A DNA stretch of 53,213 nt from Ignavibacteria bacterium (lineage in GTDB: Bacteria > Bacteroidota > Ignavibacteria > Kapaibacteriales > UBA2268). Every line of letters begins with the position of its first letter. The first letter of the stretch is position 1. Of this stretch, positions 42,742 to 51,897 are shown piece after piece. A model generated the notes under the pieces. It was not told where the DNA came from, made no database searches, and saw only the letters and a program-made list of their open reading frames with translations. The stretch spans positions 1-53,213 of the forward strand of contig JAISJI010000034.1 of NCBI GenBank assembly GCA_031261605.1, given 5' to 3'. A program made the translations under genes and the position numbers.

Positions 42742-43332
42742 ATGAACTTTGCCCTGACCTTCATTATCAGTTACCTTATCGGCTGTATCCCGTCAGCACT
42801 AATAGTAAGTAAATTTTTCGCTGGTAAGAACCCCGGTGATGACGGCTCACATAGTTATGGAGCAATGAATAGCTACGAAATTACAGGTAAAAAATATATC
42901 GGCATCCTCGTCTTTATATTGGATTGCGCCAAGGGTGCATTGGCAACAACCATCGCATACAATATCATTTTTCCAAAATCCATCTACATCGTTATCGCTG
43001 CAATATCAGTCGTTGTAGGGCATTGCTTCAATGTATTCCTCAAGTTCCGCGGTGGCAGAGGACTCGCTACCTCACTCGGAGCAGTGCTTACATTCAATCC
43101 CATAATTGCGGTAATATGGGGATTTGTATGGTTTTTATTCTGGCGTATAATTAAGAAAGATGTTCATTTTGCAAATACTTGGGCAACGCTAATCACACCT
43201 CTTGTGGTATATGGTGCTCCCGGTTATGTATTCTTTTACGCAAACTACAACTACTACGTAACGTATTACGACTACCGCATTTTCGCAATTATCCTTTGCA
43301 CAATCATTTTCGGAGCATTATTGCGGAAGTAG
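42742..43332 (+). CDS. plsY: Acyl-phosphate glycerol-3-phosphate acyltransferase PlsY (diverged)
   Basis: PlsY transfers acyl from acyl-phosphate to glycerol-3-phosphate at the membrane. The 196-aa protein has five or six hydrophobic segments. The start LIGCIPSALIVSK resembles the family. The first signature is diverged (DGSHSYGAMNSYEITG, normally GSGNxGATNxxR), while GHCFNVFLKFRGGRGLATSLG (second motif) is strongly conserved. The family assignment is clear from the second motif. It is the only lipid gene in this neighbourhood. Confidence 0.85.
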   Translation: MNFALTFIISYLIGCIPSALIVSKFFAGKNPGDDGSHSYGAMNSYEITGKKYIGILVFILDCAKGALATTIAYNIIFPKSIYIVIAAISVVVGHCFNVFLKFRGGRGLATSLGAVLTFNPIIAVIWGFVWFLFWRIIKKDVHFANTWATLITPLVVYGAPGYVFFYANYNYYVTYYDYRIFAIILCTIIFGALLRK

Positions 43333-43375
43333 CGAATATTCAATAGATTATTAACAAATACAAATATATAAAATT

Positions 43376-43879
43376 ATGGCAAAAAGTATGAACAGAGTTA
43401 CCCTATTAGGTAACTTGGGGGGAGACCCCGAATTCAGCACGCTACCAAGTGGCACGATGCTCGCTAAAGTTAGTTTAGCAACAACAGAAAGATACCTTGA
43501 TAAATCTACTAATGAGTGGAAGGAAACGACCGATTGGCATAGATTGGTATTCTGGGATAGTCTAGCAAAAACTGCCGCTGACTATCTAAAGAAAGGAAGC
43601 CAAATCCTTGTAGAAGGCAGGATTAAGTATGGACAATATACTGGAAATGATGGAGTTACACGCTACACTACTGATATACAAGTAAGGGATATGTATATGC
43701 TTGGTCATAGAGGAGAAGGCAATTCCAATAATGGCGGAGGCGATTTCGCTGGCTATCAACCGACACCACCACCTTCAGCAAAGTATAATTCACCGGCATC
43801 ATCTACTGGCTCTGCCATAGCCGACCAACTCGCAGGTAATCTTACGCCTGATGGCGATGATGCAGATATTCCATTCTAA
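43376..43879 (+). CDS. ssb: Single-stranded DNA-binding protein
   Basis: This 167-aa SSB has an N-terminal OB fold (MNRVTLLGNLGGDPEFSTLP, DWHRLVFWDSLAKTAADYLKKG and QILVEGRIKYG) and a Gly/Pro/Ser-rich linker. It ends in the acidic DDADIPF tip that binds partner proteins. All features of bacterial SSB are present. The gene is 43 bases from plsY. A hairpin follows the stop. Confidence 0.96.
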   Translation: MAKSMNRVTLLGNLGGDPEFSTLPSGTMLAKVSLATTERYLDKSTNEWKETTDWHRLVFWDSLAKTAADYLKKGSQILVEGRIKYGQYTGNDGVTRYTTDIQVRDMYMLGHRGEGNSNNGGGDFAGYQPTPPPSAKYNSPASSTGSAIADQLAGNLTPDGDDADIPF

Positions 43880-43901
43880 TAAATCGGCATAGGTATTTAG
43901 T

Positions 43902-43936
43902 CCCATCACCCTATCGCTTCCTTGCGATGGGAGTGG
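43902..43936 (+). terminator. Hairpin after ssb
   Basis: The segment CCCTATCGC...GCGATGGG, with outer CCCATC/GTGGG pairs, forms a GC-rich stem-loop just after the ssb stop. The tail is not strongly T-rich. Confidence 0.55.
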
Positions 43937-43976
43937 GTAGTATTTTAAAAATCCTTCCCAATGGGCAAGGAAATTT

Positions 43977-44000
43977 TTGATGGAGAAATTGGCGAAGTAA
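43977..44000 (+). pseudogene. Possible gene-tail remnant ending in LMEKLAK
   Basis: The 24 bases ending in TAA 43998 are about 20 of 24 identical to 14989-15012 and read LMEKLAK versus LMDELAK. No start or longer homologous frame is present. It may be a residue of a deleted gene of the same family. Confidence 0.25.
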
Positions 44001-44031
44001 ATAGAGTATCCGTGTCCTTAAAATAAAAAAT

Positions 44032-45807
44032 ATGCGAAAAATATTTAGTAAAATATCCGATGTCGTTGGTTTTAGACCGGAATTAATTGACTCACTCAAA
44101 AATTACAATGTTAAAACATTGCTCGCCGATACCTCAGCAGGTATTGTGGTCGGTATCGTAGCATTGCCACTTGCGATTGCATTCGCTATTGCATCGGGAG
44201 TAAGCCCAGATAAAGGCATCATAACTGCTGTAATTGCTGGCTTTATCATCTCTACATTCGGCGGAAGCAAAGTCCAAATTGGCGGTCCAACCGGTGCATT
44301 TATCATTATTGTAAGCGGAATTATTGAGCAATATGGAATGCAAGGACTAATGATTTCCACAATAATTGCCGGCATTATTTTAATAATAATGGGTGTAGCG
44401 AAACTCGGCTCGGTGATTAAATTTGTGCCACATCCTGTAATTGTTGGCTTTACTGCAGGTATCGCATTAACTATATTCTCTACTCAAATCAAGGACATAT
44501 TTGGATTAGATATTCCCAAAGTTCCATCCGATTTTATTGAAAAATGGGCTTGCTATATCCAATATTTCACCACAATAAATCCCATAACTGCTGGATTAGG
44601 AATCGGTTCTGTCCTTTTCATTATCGCCTATCAAAAAATATCTAACCTCTATCCAAAAAGTTTTATACAAAAAATACCCGGCTCCTTAGTGGTGATAATT
44701 ATAGCTACACTTATTGTGCATCTCTTGCATTTAGATATTGAGACCATTGGCACTCGTTTTGGGAGTATTCCCGATTCTATACCTGACCCATCCGTTCCTA
44801 TAATTAATTTTGAAGTAATTAAATCGCTAATGTCACCTGCCATTACAATTGCGGTGCTTGGAGCAATAGAATCGCTGCTTTCAGCCGTTGTCGCCGATGG
44901 TATGCTCGGTGCGAAACATCGTTCAAATACGGAATTGATAGCACAAGGAATTGCTAATATTGCGAGTCCGCTCTTTGGCGGAATTCCAGCAACAGGAGCG
45001 ATTGCTCGCACTGCTACAAATGTGCGAAATGGAGGTAAAACGCCGGTTGCCGGCATTATTCATTCCATTGTGCTGCTGCTTATAATGCTATTTCTTGGTA
45101 AATACGCATTGCTGATACCGATGCCGACATTGGCTGCGGTTTTGGTGGTTGTGTCGTATAATATGAGCGGCTGGCGACTATTTAAAGGCATCATAAGTAG
45201 TTCAAAAAGCGACGCTTTAATATTAATTATTACCTTTTTTCTAACGGTAATATTTGATTTGACGGTTGCTATTTATTCGGGAATGATTCTTGCGTCATTT
45301 TTATTTATGAGGCGAATGGCAAATGTTTCAAATTTGGATATAATTACAAAAGATATTAATGAAGAAGCCGACGACCCTAATTCTATAAAAAAACGCAAAG
45401 TCCCAGCAAGTGTAGAGGTTTATGAAGTTTCCGGACCATTCTTTTTTGGGGCTGCAAATAAATTTAGAGACCAAATAGATAAATTGGGACGCAAGCCAAA
45501 AGTGCTAATTATTCGTATGCGAAATGTGCCGACCATTGATGCAACTGGGCTAAATATGCTGGAAAATTTGTATAAAGATTCGCTTAAAAAAGGCACCCAA
45601 TTAGTCCTTTCCGGTGTGCATTTTGCACCGCTTACAACAATGCGTAGAACGGGCTTTTTGGAGATGATAAATGAAGATAACGTTTTGGGAAATATAGATG
45701 ATGCGTTGGATAGAGCGAGAGAAATAATTGGCGAGGAGAAGGTTGGTCGTCCGGCTGATTTTGTTCCAACGGTAGAGCGTGATATTCCGAGTAAAAATAA
45801 ATATTAA
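44032..45807 (+). CDS. SulP-family anion transporter with C-terminal STAS domain
   Basis: This 591-aa protein belongs to the SLC26/SulP family of sulfate, bicarbonate or related anion transporters or proton symporters. The transmembrane part (about 30-420) has 11-14 helices and the signature IVALPLAIAFAIASGVSPDKG and GGPTGAFIIIVSG. The C-terminal STAS domain (about 455-565) has VYEVSGPFFFGAANKFRDQI and the loop NVPTIDATGLNMLENL. Thr replaces the frequent Ser of the phosphorylatable loop. Substrate is not decided by sequence. No carbonic anhydrase is adjacent. Confidence 0.92.
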   Translation: MRKIFSKISDVVGFRPELIDSLKNYNVKTLLADTSAGIVVGIVALPLAIAFAIASGVSPDKGIITAVIAGFIISTFGGSKVQIGGPTGAFIIIVSGIIEQYGMQGLMISTIIAGIILIIMGVAKLGSVIKFVPHPVIVGFTAGIALTIFSTQIKDIFGLDIPKVPSDFIEKWACYIQYFTTINPITAGLGIGSVLFIIAYQKISNLYPKSFIQKIPGSLVVIIIATLIVHLLHLDIETIGTRFGSIPDSIPDPSVPIINFEVIKSLMSPAITIAVLGAIESLLSAVVADGMLGAKHRSNTELIAQGIANIASPLFGGIPATGAIARTATNVRNGGKTPVAGIIHSIVLLLIMLFLGKYALLIPMPTLAAVLVVVSYNMSGWRLFKGIISSSKSDALILIITFFLTVIFDLTVAIYSGMILASFLFMRRMANVSNLDIITKDINEEADDPNSIKKRKVPASVEVYEVSGPFFFGAANKFRDQIDKLGRKPKVLIIRMRNVPTIDATGLNMLENLYKDSLKKGTQLVLSGVHFAPLTTMRRTGFLEMINEDNVLGNIDDALDRAREIIGEEKVGRPADFVPTVERDIPSKNKY

Positions 45808-45820
45808 ATTGAATAAAAAA

Positions 45821-46315
45821 ATGGAAATAAAATCATATAAATTCAGTGCAAAAATAGAAATAATAGGAATAAACCCATTCGTATTTATTCCCGAAAATAT
45901 TTTGCAAAATATATTCGAACAATCCGGAAAAAATAAAGGATTTATCCCCATAAAAGGAACTGTAAATAATAATACATACAAGCAAACATTACTAAAATAC
46001 AAAGGGTTATGGCGACTTTATATTAATACGACTATGCTAAAAAATTCACCTAAAAAAATTGGCGAAATAATTGAATTAACGATAGAATTTGACCCAATTG
46101 AAAGAAAAATAATTCCCAATCCCAAATTTATTTCTGCATTGGAAGAAAATGCCGAAGCAAAAATAATTTTTGATGCATTATCACCCTCAAGACAGCATGA
46201 AATTATTAGATATATTGCCAATTTAAAAACGGAAGAAAGTGTTTCTCGAAATATTAATAGAGCGATAAATTTTTTATTGGGAAATGGGAGTTTTGTCGCC
46301 AGAAATAAGCCATAA
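45821..46315 (+). CDS. DUF1905 / YdeI-like protein
   Basis: This 164-aa protein starts MEIKSYKFSAKIEIIGINPF. The first 95 residues match the DUF1905 beta-barrel pattern (FSAKIEIIG...FVFIPENI...IPIKGTVNNN). The C-terminal part has LSPSRQHEIIRYIANLKTEESVSRNINRAI, which is the bacteriocin-protection (YdeI/OmdA-associated) helix. ATG 45821 is preferred over the frame open from 45779, which overlaps the SulP gene. The biochemical role is unknown. Composition turns clearly AT-richer from here onward. Confidence 0.78.
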   Translation: MEIKSYKFSAKIEIIGINPFVFIPENILQNIFEQSGKNKGFIPIKGTVNNNTYKQTLLKYKGLWRLYINTTMLKNSPKKIGEIIELTIEFDPIERKIIPNPKFISALEENAEAKIIFDALSPSRQHEIIRYIANLKTEESVSRNINRAINFLLGNGSFVARNKP

Positions 46316-46332
46316 ATAAATAAAGTAAAATT

Positions 46333-47163
46333 ATGAAATTAAATCAAAAAATAATTCCTATTTTTTTGGCATTTTTATTCTGCTCTGCATACATTTTTGG
46401 GCAAGATACAAATGATTATAAGTCCGTGCAATTCTTAAAGTTATTCCATAATTTTGGCAATAATACACTGCATAGTGTAACCCATAATTATGGTGCAAAT
46501 TATGCACTCGGAGCACTCGGAACTTACGCATTAATTGAGAGCGGAATTGATTGGAAATGGAATCGTATCGCCTATAATAATCAAGGGCTTGCGTATGCTG
46601 GAATGCCCTCTGGACTTATTGGATTTGTTGCACCGATTGGAGTGCCACTTTATATGTATTTTCACGGCGAAAATATTAAGGATTCAAAAATGCAAATTGC
46701 AGGATTAGCAGTGGGTCAGGCAGCGATTTTAGGTGTTGGTATTTCCTCTATAATTAAGGCATTTACGGGTAGAAAAGCCCCCGGAATTTTAGATAAAAAT
46801 GCCGATACAAATGATTATAGTAATGATTGGGATTTTGGATTTATGGAGCGCGGTGTATTTAATGGCTGGCCCAGCAGTCATACCGCAGTCGCTGTGGCGA
46901 TGGCTACTACATTAGCGGAAATATATCCGGAAAATAGTGCTGTGCAAATTGGAGCGATTGCATATTCAATATTTATTGGCGCAGGAATGTCTGTAAATGC
47001 ACATTGGTTGTCGGATGTAGTGGCAGGAGCATTAGTTGGCTATGCCATTGGTAAATCAGTGGGTTATAGTTTTAATCAGTTGCTCAATGATGATAAAAAA
47101 GATATTGAATATTCTATTTATCCAACTTTTGGCGGCATTGGAATAACGATTTCTTTGCGATAA
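46333..47163 (+). CDS. PAP2-superfamily membrane or secreted phosphatase-like protein
   Basis: This 276-aa protein has an N-terminal signal peptide (ends near YIFGQ) and PAP2 motifs: KAFTGRKAPG near residue 140, GWPSSHTAV near residue 178 (PSGH-type motif with catalytic His), and VNAHWLSDVVAG near residue 220 (last His-x3-Asp). Two Arg of the canonical K-x6-RP and SR-x5-H motifs appear replaced (A and G). It may still hydrolyse lipid phosphates or act as a surface protein. It is in an operon-like series with DUF1905 upstream (17 bases). Confidence 0.8.
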   Translation: MKLNQKIIPIFLAFLFCSAYIFGQDTNDYKSVQFLKLFHNFGNNTLHSVTHNYGANYALGALGTYALIESGIDWKWNRIAYNNQGLAYAGMPSGLIGFVAPIGVPLYMYFHGENIKDSKMQIAGLAVGQAAILGVGISSIIKAFTGRKAPGILDKNADTNDYSNDWDFGFMERGVFNGWPSSHTAVAVAMATTLAEIYPENSAVQIGAIAYSIFIGAGMSVNAHWLSDVVAGALVGYAIGKSVGYSFNQLLNDDKKDIEYSIYPTFGGIGITISLR

Positions 47164-47200
47164 AAAATAAATTTAAATAAATAATATTATAGGTATAATT

Positions 47201-47890
47201 ATGAAAAATAAAACATTGGGAGTTATCACATTTTACCCCAAAGAAATGAACCCTTTATTAGAAAATTTAATTATAAAAAAAACAGAAATAATAGGTAATC
47301 ATACTTATTTTTTTTCTGAAATTTCCGACATAAATATTATTGCAGTTTGTACTAATATTGGTAAAGTATGTGCTGCTTCCGTTGCTGCTATTTTAATTAG
47401 TAAATTTAATGTAGATGCCTTATTTGGCATAGGTTTTGCGGGATTGCTTAGAGGAGATTCGGTTAAATTAGGGGATATTATTTTGTGTAATACTGGTTTT
47501 TATTCCGATATGAACGCTACTCCGGTGTATCCAAAATTTACTATTCCATCTATTAATTCGCAGATAATTCGTAATTATTGTTATGAAAATAAAAAAATAA
47601 TTAATTTTTTGGGAACAACTGCAACTGCCGACTCCTTTATTACTGAAAAATTATCTGAATATCCTATTGAAAATATGGAAGAAGTGGTGGTAGCAGATAT
47701 GGAATCTACTGCTGTTTCTCAGGTTTGTGAAGAATTTAAAATTCCTTTTACTTGTATCAGAATCATTTCTGATTTTTGCACAAAAGATTCGGGTTCTACT
47801 TTTCAAGAAAGTTGCAATAAATTTAAGGATAAGATATTCAATACATTAGAGTTATATATTTTATCTGATTCTATTATGTGGGCAGATTGA
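47201..47890 (+). CDS. MTA/SAH nucleosidase-like (PNP/UDP family) protein
   Basis: This 229-aa enzyme fits the nucleosidase/phosphorylase family. It has AVCTNIGKVCAASVAAILI, FGIGFAGLLRGDSVKLGDII, the GTTATADSFITE segment, and VADMESTAVSQVC with the substrate-binding Glu. The catalytic Asp lies in IRIISD near residue 190. MTAN recycles 5'-methylthioadenosine and S-adenosylhomocysteine. Specificity could also be futalosine or a nucleoside. The N-terminal YPKEMNPLL aligns with the family start. The gene ends overlapping the frame of the next. Confidence 0.8.
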   Translation: MKNKTLGVITFYPKEMNPLLENLIIKKTEIIGNHTYFFSEISDINIIAVCTNIGKVCAASVAAILISKFNVDALFGIGFAGLLRGDSVKLGDIILCNTGFYSDMNATPVYPKFTIPSINSQIIRNYCYENKKIINFLGTTATADSFITEKLSEYPIENMEEVVVADMESTAVSQVCEEFKIPFTCIRIISDFCTKDSGSTFQESCNKFKDKIFNTLELYILSDSIMWAD

Positions 47891-47937
47891 GCAAAAATAA
47901 ATTAAATATTGATACGCAAAAATCTATAAAAATAAAT

Positions 47938-48282
47938 ATGAAAAAAAATAAAATATTCCATAAAATTACAATTAATATTTTAGCAATTTTTTTGCTATTT
48001 TTTTGCATTTCTTGCGAAGAGCCGGTAGAAATTATTTCTATTTTTCCGATGCCAATTCAGGATATCGCAACAGTTACATATAGTATTGGAATGGAGGGGA
48101 ATTGTAATTTCCAAATCCTTGATTTACAAGGAAATATCGTGTTACAAATTTTTAATGAGCGACAATACGAAGGCACATATCAAAAGCAATTTAATATACA
48201 GCACTTGCAAACTGGAGTGTATTTTCTGCGAATACAATTTGAGTCGCAATATTACACGACAGAAAAAATAATTAAACAATAG
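47938..48282 (+). CDS. Small lipoprotein consisting of a Por/T9SS-type sorting-like domain
   Basis: This 114-aa protein starts at ATG 47938 (MKKNKIFHKITINILAIF) with a lipobox near CISCEE. The rest reads like a type A T9SS C-terminal domain: IFPMPIQDIATVTYSIG, then a beta-sandwich, and LQTGVYFLRIQFESQYYTTEKII with the conserved G-x-Y-x-L pattern. In cargo proteins this domain follows a large passenger; here it stands alone behind a lipoprotein signal. The longer frame from 47878 would include the MTAN end and is less likely. Confidence 0.72.
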   Translation: MKKNKIFHKITINILAIFLLFFCISCEEPVEIISIFPMPIQDIATVTYSIGMEGNCNFQILDLQGNIVLQIFNERQYEGTYQKQFNIQHLQTGVYFLRIQFESQYYTTEKIIKQ

Positions 48283-48297
48283 TTTGATAGATAAAAA

Positions 48298-49053
48298 ATG
48301 AAAATAAAATTGAAAAATAAAATACTAATAATTTGCGCGTTTTTTTTCATTTATGCACCAATATTTTCACAAGAAAACACAGAAAATATTAATATAAATT
48401 CGGACTCTAACTGCAAAAATATCAATATATTAGAACGACCATATTCGCTTTTAGAAAATTATCCCAAAAAAGATATGATTAGAATAAATACTGGAATATT
48501 TGCTGCTGGAGCAATTGGAACAATGGGAATATTATATTTGATGCCAGAAAGCGTAACCGGTTGGAATAAAAGCAGTTTAAGTTTCAAAAATTTATTTGGA
48601 AAATGGAAAGATAATGTTGTTGCTGGACCGGTATTTGATAAAGATAATTGGTTTCTGAATTATGCTGCGCATCCTTATTGTGGAGCGGTTTATTATATGG
48701 ATGCTCGTTCTGTGGGCTATAATGCGATTTATTCTTTTTTGCATTGTGTTGGAATGTCTACTTTTATGTGGGAATATGGCATTGAAGCATTTGCGGAGAT
48801 TCCTTCAATAAATGATTTAATAATTACTCCAATTGCGGGCTCAATTATTGGTGAATTATTTTATTTAATTAAAAGGGAAATTGCGCAAAATGATTGGGAG
48901 ATATTTAATTCTAAAATTATTGGTCATACTATAACTTTTCTTATTGACCCGATAAATGAAATTGCGAATCTATTAGTCCCTGAAAAATCTGCAAGCAATT
49001 TAATTCTGCAACCGAATTATGTCGGGCTGGAGATTAAATGGCAGATACCATAA
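48298..49053 (+). CDS. DUF3943 family envelope protein
   Basis: This 251-aa protein has a signal peptide (ends near FSQEN). The core contains DNWFLNYAAHPYCGAVYYMDARSVGY and the ELFYLIKREIAQ helix, typical of DUF3943, a family of Bacteroidota proteins of unknown function probably in the outer membrane or periplasm. There are several hydrophobic segments (about 55-75, 125-145, 165-185). It follows the mini-lipoprotein by 15 bases. Confidence 0.78.
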   Translation: MKIKLKNKILIICAFFFIYAPIFSQENTENININSDSNCKNINILERPYSLLENYPKKDMIRINTGIFAAGAIGTMGILYLMPESVTGWNKSSLSFKNLFGKWKDNVVAGPVFDKDNWFLNYAAHPYCGAVYYMDARSVGYNAIYSFLHCVGMSTFMWEYGIEAFAEIPSINDLIITPIAGSIIGELFYLIKREIAQNDWEIFNSKIIGHTITFLIDPINEIANLLVPEKSASNLILQPNYVGLEIKWQIP

Positions 49054-49181
49054 TATTAAGGCAAATAATTATTCACCCTATATTTTTTTAGATTGTGGAT
49101 AACTTTCTTGATATATATATATATATGCAAATTTTTATTATATTTACATACATTTTTATAAATTAATTCGGAGAAATCTAA

Positions 49182-50855
49182 ATGAAAACACTTAAATTAT
49201 TAGTGGCGATTATTGCTGTCGCAGTAGTTGGAGCAATTTCATCAACAACCAACGCCCAAACTATATTGTGGAAGTGCGAAAGCGATACTATTTCCGCTTC
49301 TACTTTTATAAACAAAGATATTGCTTTAACTGATGATGGCAATATATTATTGACTTATAGTTATCAAAATATGAAGGCGATTAATGAACAATTTGAGTTA
49401 GTTCCATATCTTTTTAAACTCAATAGTTCTACGGGAGAAGAGATATTTGTGAAAAAATATACAGATAGCAGTTTAAGAATAATACAGAAAATAGATGAAG
49501 ATTGGAGCGGATGGGATGGTGAGGATTCTACCTTCATTCCATCTTATGATACGACATACGACACAACACACGCTCTAATGGAAGTTCCGATTAAAACAAT
49601 CAATATGAGTGATAACGAATATTGGATGGTTGGCGGTTCTTATTGGTATTATGCCTTTTTTCTGCAATCAATTCCTTTCCCATATTTAATAAAAATGGAT
49701 AAAGATGGTAACGTTAAAAATCGCATTAACATTCAACAAGAATTATATCCAAGCAAGGACTATGACTATAAAAAAAGTTTGAGAAACGAGGTTACAAATA
49801 TTTTTTATGATACAGCAAGCGAAACTTTTATCAATATTCCACCTAACAGCAATTTTATTATTATTCAACGTTTTGACAAGGATTTCCATCCTATCGGCGA
49901 TGAAATGCAAGAAGGATTTGAATATCCTATTACTAATGGAATAATGTCCTCAAGTGTCAAAGCAGTTCGTTTAGCAAACAATAGATATCTTGTTTGTATG
50001 AGATTTTATAGTGCTAATACACAAATGCAAAGATATGATGTCGCTGTTCAACGAATATATGATGCTAATTTTAACATAATTTTTGAGCGTAAAAGATTAC
50101 GAGACGATGTAAATGGTGTGAAAGATGCTGGTATTTATTGGGTAAGTGGCGTTATTCCCAAAGATGACGGTGGGTATATTATTTATAATACGCAGGATAA
50201 TATCAATTTTATAATTGAAGAATATGCTTCAAATGGTGATAGCGTAAGAACTAATACACTTAATTTTGCCGATAGGTTTGCAACAGGTATATTTACTCCT
50301 TCGCAGATGTTGCTTGCAAACGATAAGTTCTTATTTATAGGATATGAAAAAGTAGTTGTGGATGCATATAACACTACTTACACTATGAATTTAGTTGAGA
50401 CCGATTTGCAGTTCAATGTTAGATGGGCAACAACACTTCCTACTGCATATAATGGCACTTTCGCTACTGCTGTAGCAGGAAAAGAACCAGAAACTTATTT
50501 AATAAGTGGTACAAATACACTACAAAACAACCAACAAGCACACTTATTTAATGTTATTACCTTTAAAATTAGTGGGACTAATGGCATTAACGAGCCACTA
50601 ATATCAACCATCAAACTTTACCCAAATCCAGCAACAGACCACACAACGCTAACATTAGAATTACAGCAAGCAAGCCAAGTCCATATCTCCCTCAACGATA
50701 TGCTTGGCAGAGAGATAAAACAGATATACAACGCATTCACAGACGCAGGCACATTCACGCATTCTTTTGCTACACAAGACCTCCCGAGAGGTATTTATTA
50801 TTTAAAAATACTGAGCGGCGGCGAGGTTAAAGTAGAGAAGGTGGTGGTGAATTAA
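49182..50855 (+). CDS. Secreted protein with C-terminal type IX secretion sorting domain
   Basis: This 557-aa protein has a signal peptide (ends near TTNAQ). A large beta-rich passenger follows, without recognised motif. From about residue 478 there is a type A T9SS sorting domain: TIKLYPNPATDHTTLTLEL, DMLGREIKQIYN, and LPRGIYYLKILSGGEVKVEK at the end. The C-terminal domain targets cargo across the outer membrane to the surface or outside. The passenger has many DDG and NI segments like propeller blades, so a beta-propeller is possible but not shown. Confidence 0.87.
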   Translation: MKTLKLLVAIIAVAVVGAISSTTNAQTILWKCESDTISASTFINKDIALTDDGNILLTYSYQNMKAINEQFELVPYLFKLNSSTGEEIFVKKYTDSSLRIIQKIDEDWSGWDGEDSTFIPSYDTTYDTTHALMEVPIKTINMSDNEYWMVGGSYWYYAFFLQSIPFPYLIKMDKDGNVKNRINIQQELYPSKDYDYKKSLRNEVTNIFYDTASETFINIPPNSNFIIIQRFDKDFHPIGDEMQEGFEYPITNGIMSSSVKAVRLANNRYLVCMRFYSANTQMQRYDVAVQRIYDANFNIIFERKRLRDDVNGVKDAGIYWVSGVIPKDDGGYIIYNTQDNINFIIEEYASNGDSVRTNTLNFADRFATGIFTPSQMLLANDKFLFIGYEKVVVDAYNTTYTMNLVETDLQFNVRWATTLPTAYNGTFATAVAGKEPETYLISGTNTLQNNQQAHLFNVITFKISGTNGINEPLISTIKLYPNPATDHTTLTLELQQASQVHISLNDMLGREIKQIYNAFTDAGTFTHSFATQDLPRGIYYLKILSGGEVKVEKVVVN

Positions 50856-50884
50856 ATAATAGTTTTTTGCTATCACATTCAATC

Positions 50885-50918
50885 GGGAGCAGGCAAAACG
50901 TCTGCTCCCCTTTTTTTT
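50885..50918 (+). terminator. Strong intrinsic terminator after the T9SS cargo gene
   Basis: Stem GGGAGCAG (50885-50892) / CTGCTCCC (50902-50909) followed by eight T's at 50911-50918. Good GC-rich stem and tail. Confidence 0.92.
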
Positions 50919-50985
50919 GTTATTGATAATAATTATTTGCAGAAAAATTGGTAATTTTGTATAGATGTAAAACCGAATAATTTTT

Positions 50986-51897
50986 ATGTGGAAAATATTT
51001 CTTTTGATTTTGTTGACTATTTTTATTTATCAATATGATTGTTCTGCAGATATTGATACAACTTATGTTGAAAAATATAATCATAAAATGCTCGTAAATG
51101 CTTATCTCGCAAAGAATTATATAGCAATACAAAAGGACGATAGAACATTTCTTCCGAATAATCCGATGAATCTAGGCATCGGATTTTTTGTGAAAAACAC
51201 CGCTTTAAATTTTGCATATAATTTTAAACTTAATTTTACTGCAAATCCAAAATATGGTGAAACGGAATCGTTTGATATTCAAATTCATTACTATGGAAGA
51301 AAATTTGCATCTGATTTATTTTACCAGAGTTACAAAGGTTTTTTTGCTGATAATAGAGAAATAGAAATTTACCCAGACCTAAAACTTACACTAATTGGAG
51401 TGGAGACGGCTTATTTGTTTAATGGCGATAAATTTTCATCAAAAGCAGCATTTGCAGATGGCGAAAAACAGATTAAATCGGCTGGAAGTTTTGCATTAGG
51501 TGGCGGTTTTTATCGCACTCATATTAAAAATGGACAAACATTATTTGATACAGAAAAAGAAGTTAGCAATAATTTACAAATTGGAATTAATGCCGGATAT
51601 GCTTATTCGTATGTAATTAATGAAAATTGGTTTCTCTCCGGAATGCTAACTGCGGGACTTCATTTTGGTAATGAGGAAAGTAGATTAAAAGATGGTAAAA
51701 TCAAAGTAACTCCTAATGTTTTCAATAGATTAGCCGTTGGTTACAACCAGCCAAGTTTGGCATTATCTTTATCTTTTTTAGAGCATTTAAATTATTTTAA
51801 TTTTTCGGATGCTGATGCAATAAAATTAAATTCCATTAACTTTAGATTAAATTTTACGAAACGTATAGATTGGTCTCTATTTGAAAAAAAGGAATAA
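50986..51897 (+). CDS. DUF4421 family outer-membrane protein
   Basis: This 303-aa protein has an N-terminal signal peptide (ends near CSAD). The beta-rich core contains FLPNNPMNLGIGFFVKN and alternating strands up to the C-terminus, as expected of the DUF4421 family of FCB outer-membrane barrel-like proteins. It is probably a transcriptional unit of its own, preceded by a TAATTTTG-like box at 50952. Confidence 0.75.
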   Translation: MWKIFLLILLTIFIYQYDCSADIDTTYVEKYNHKMLVNAYLAKNYIAIQKDDRTFLPNNPMNLGIGFFVKNTALNFAYNFKLNFTANPKYGETESFDIQIHYYGRKFASDLFYQSYKGFFADNREIEIYPDLKLTLIGVETAYLFNGDKFSSKAAFADGEKQIKSAGSFALGGGFYRTHIKNGQTLFDTEKEVSNNLQIGINAGYAYSYVINENWFLSGMLTAGLHFGNEESRLKDGKIKVTPNVFNRLAVGYNQPSLALSLSFLEHLNYFNFSDADAIKLNSINFRLNFTKRIDWSLFEKKE

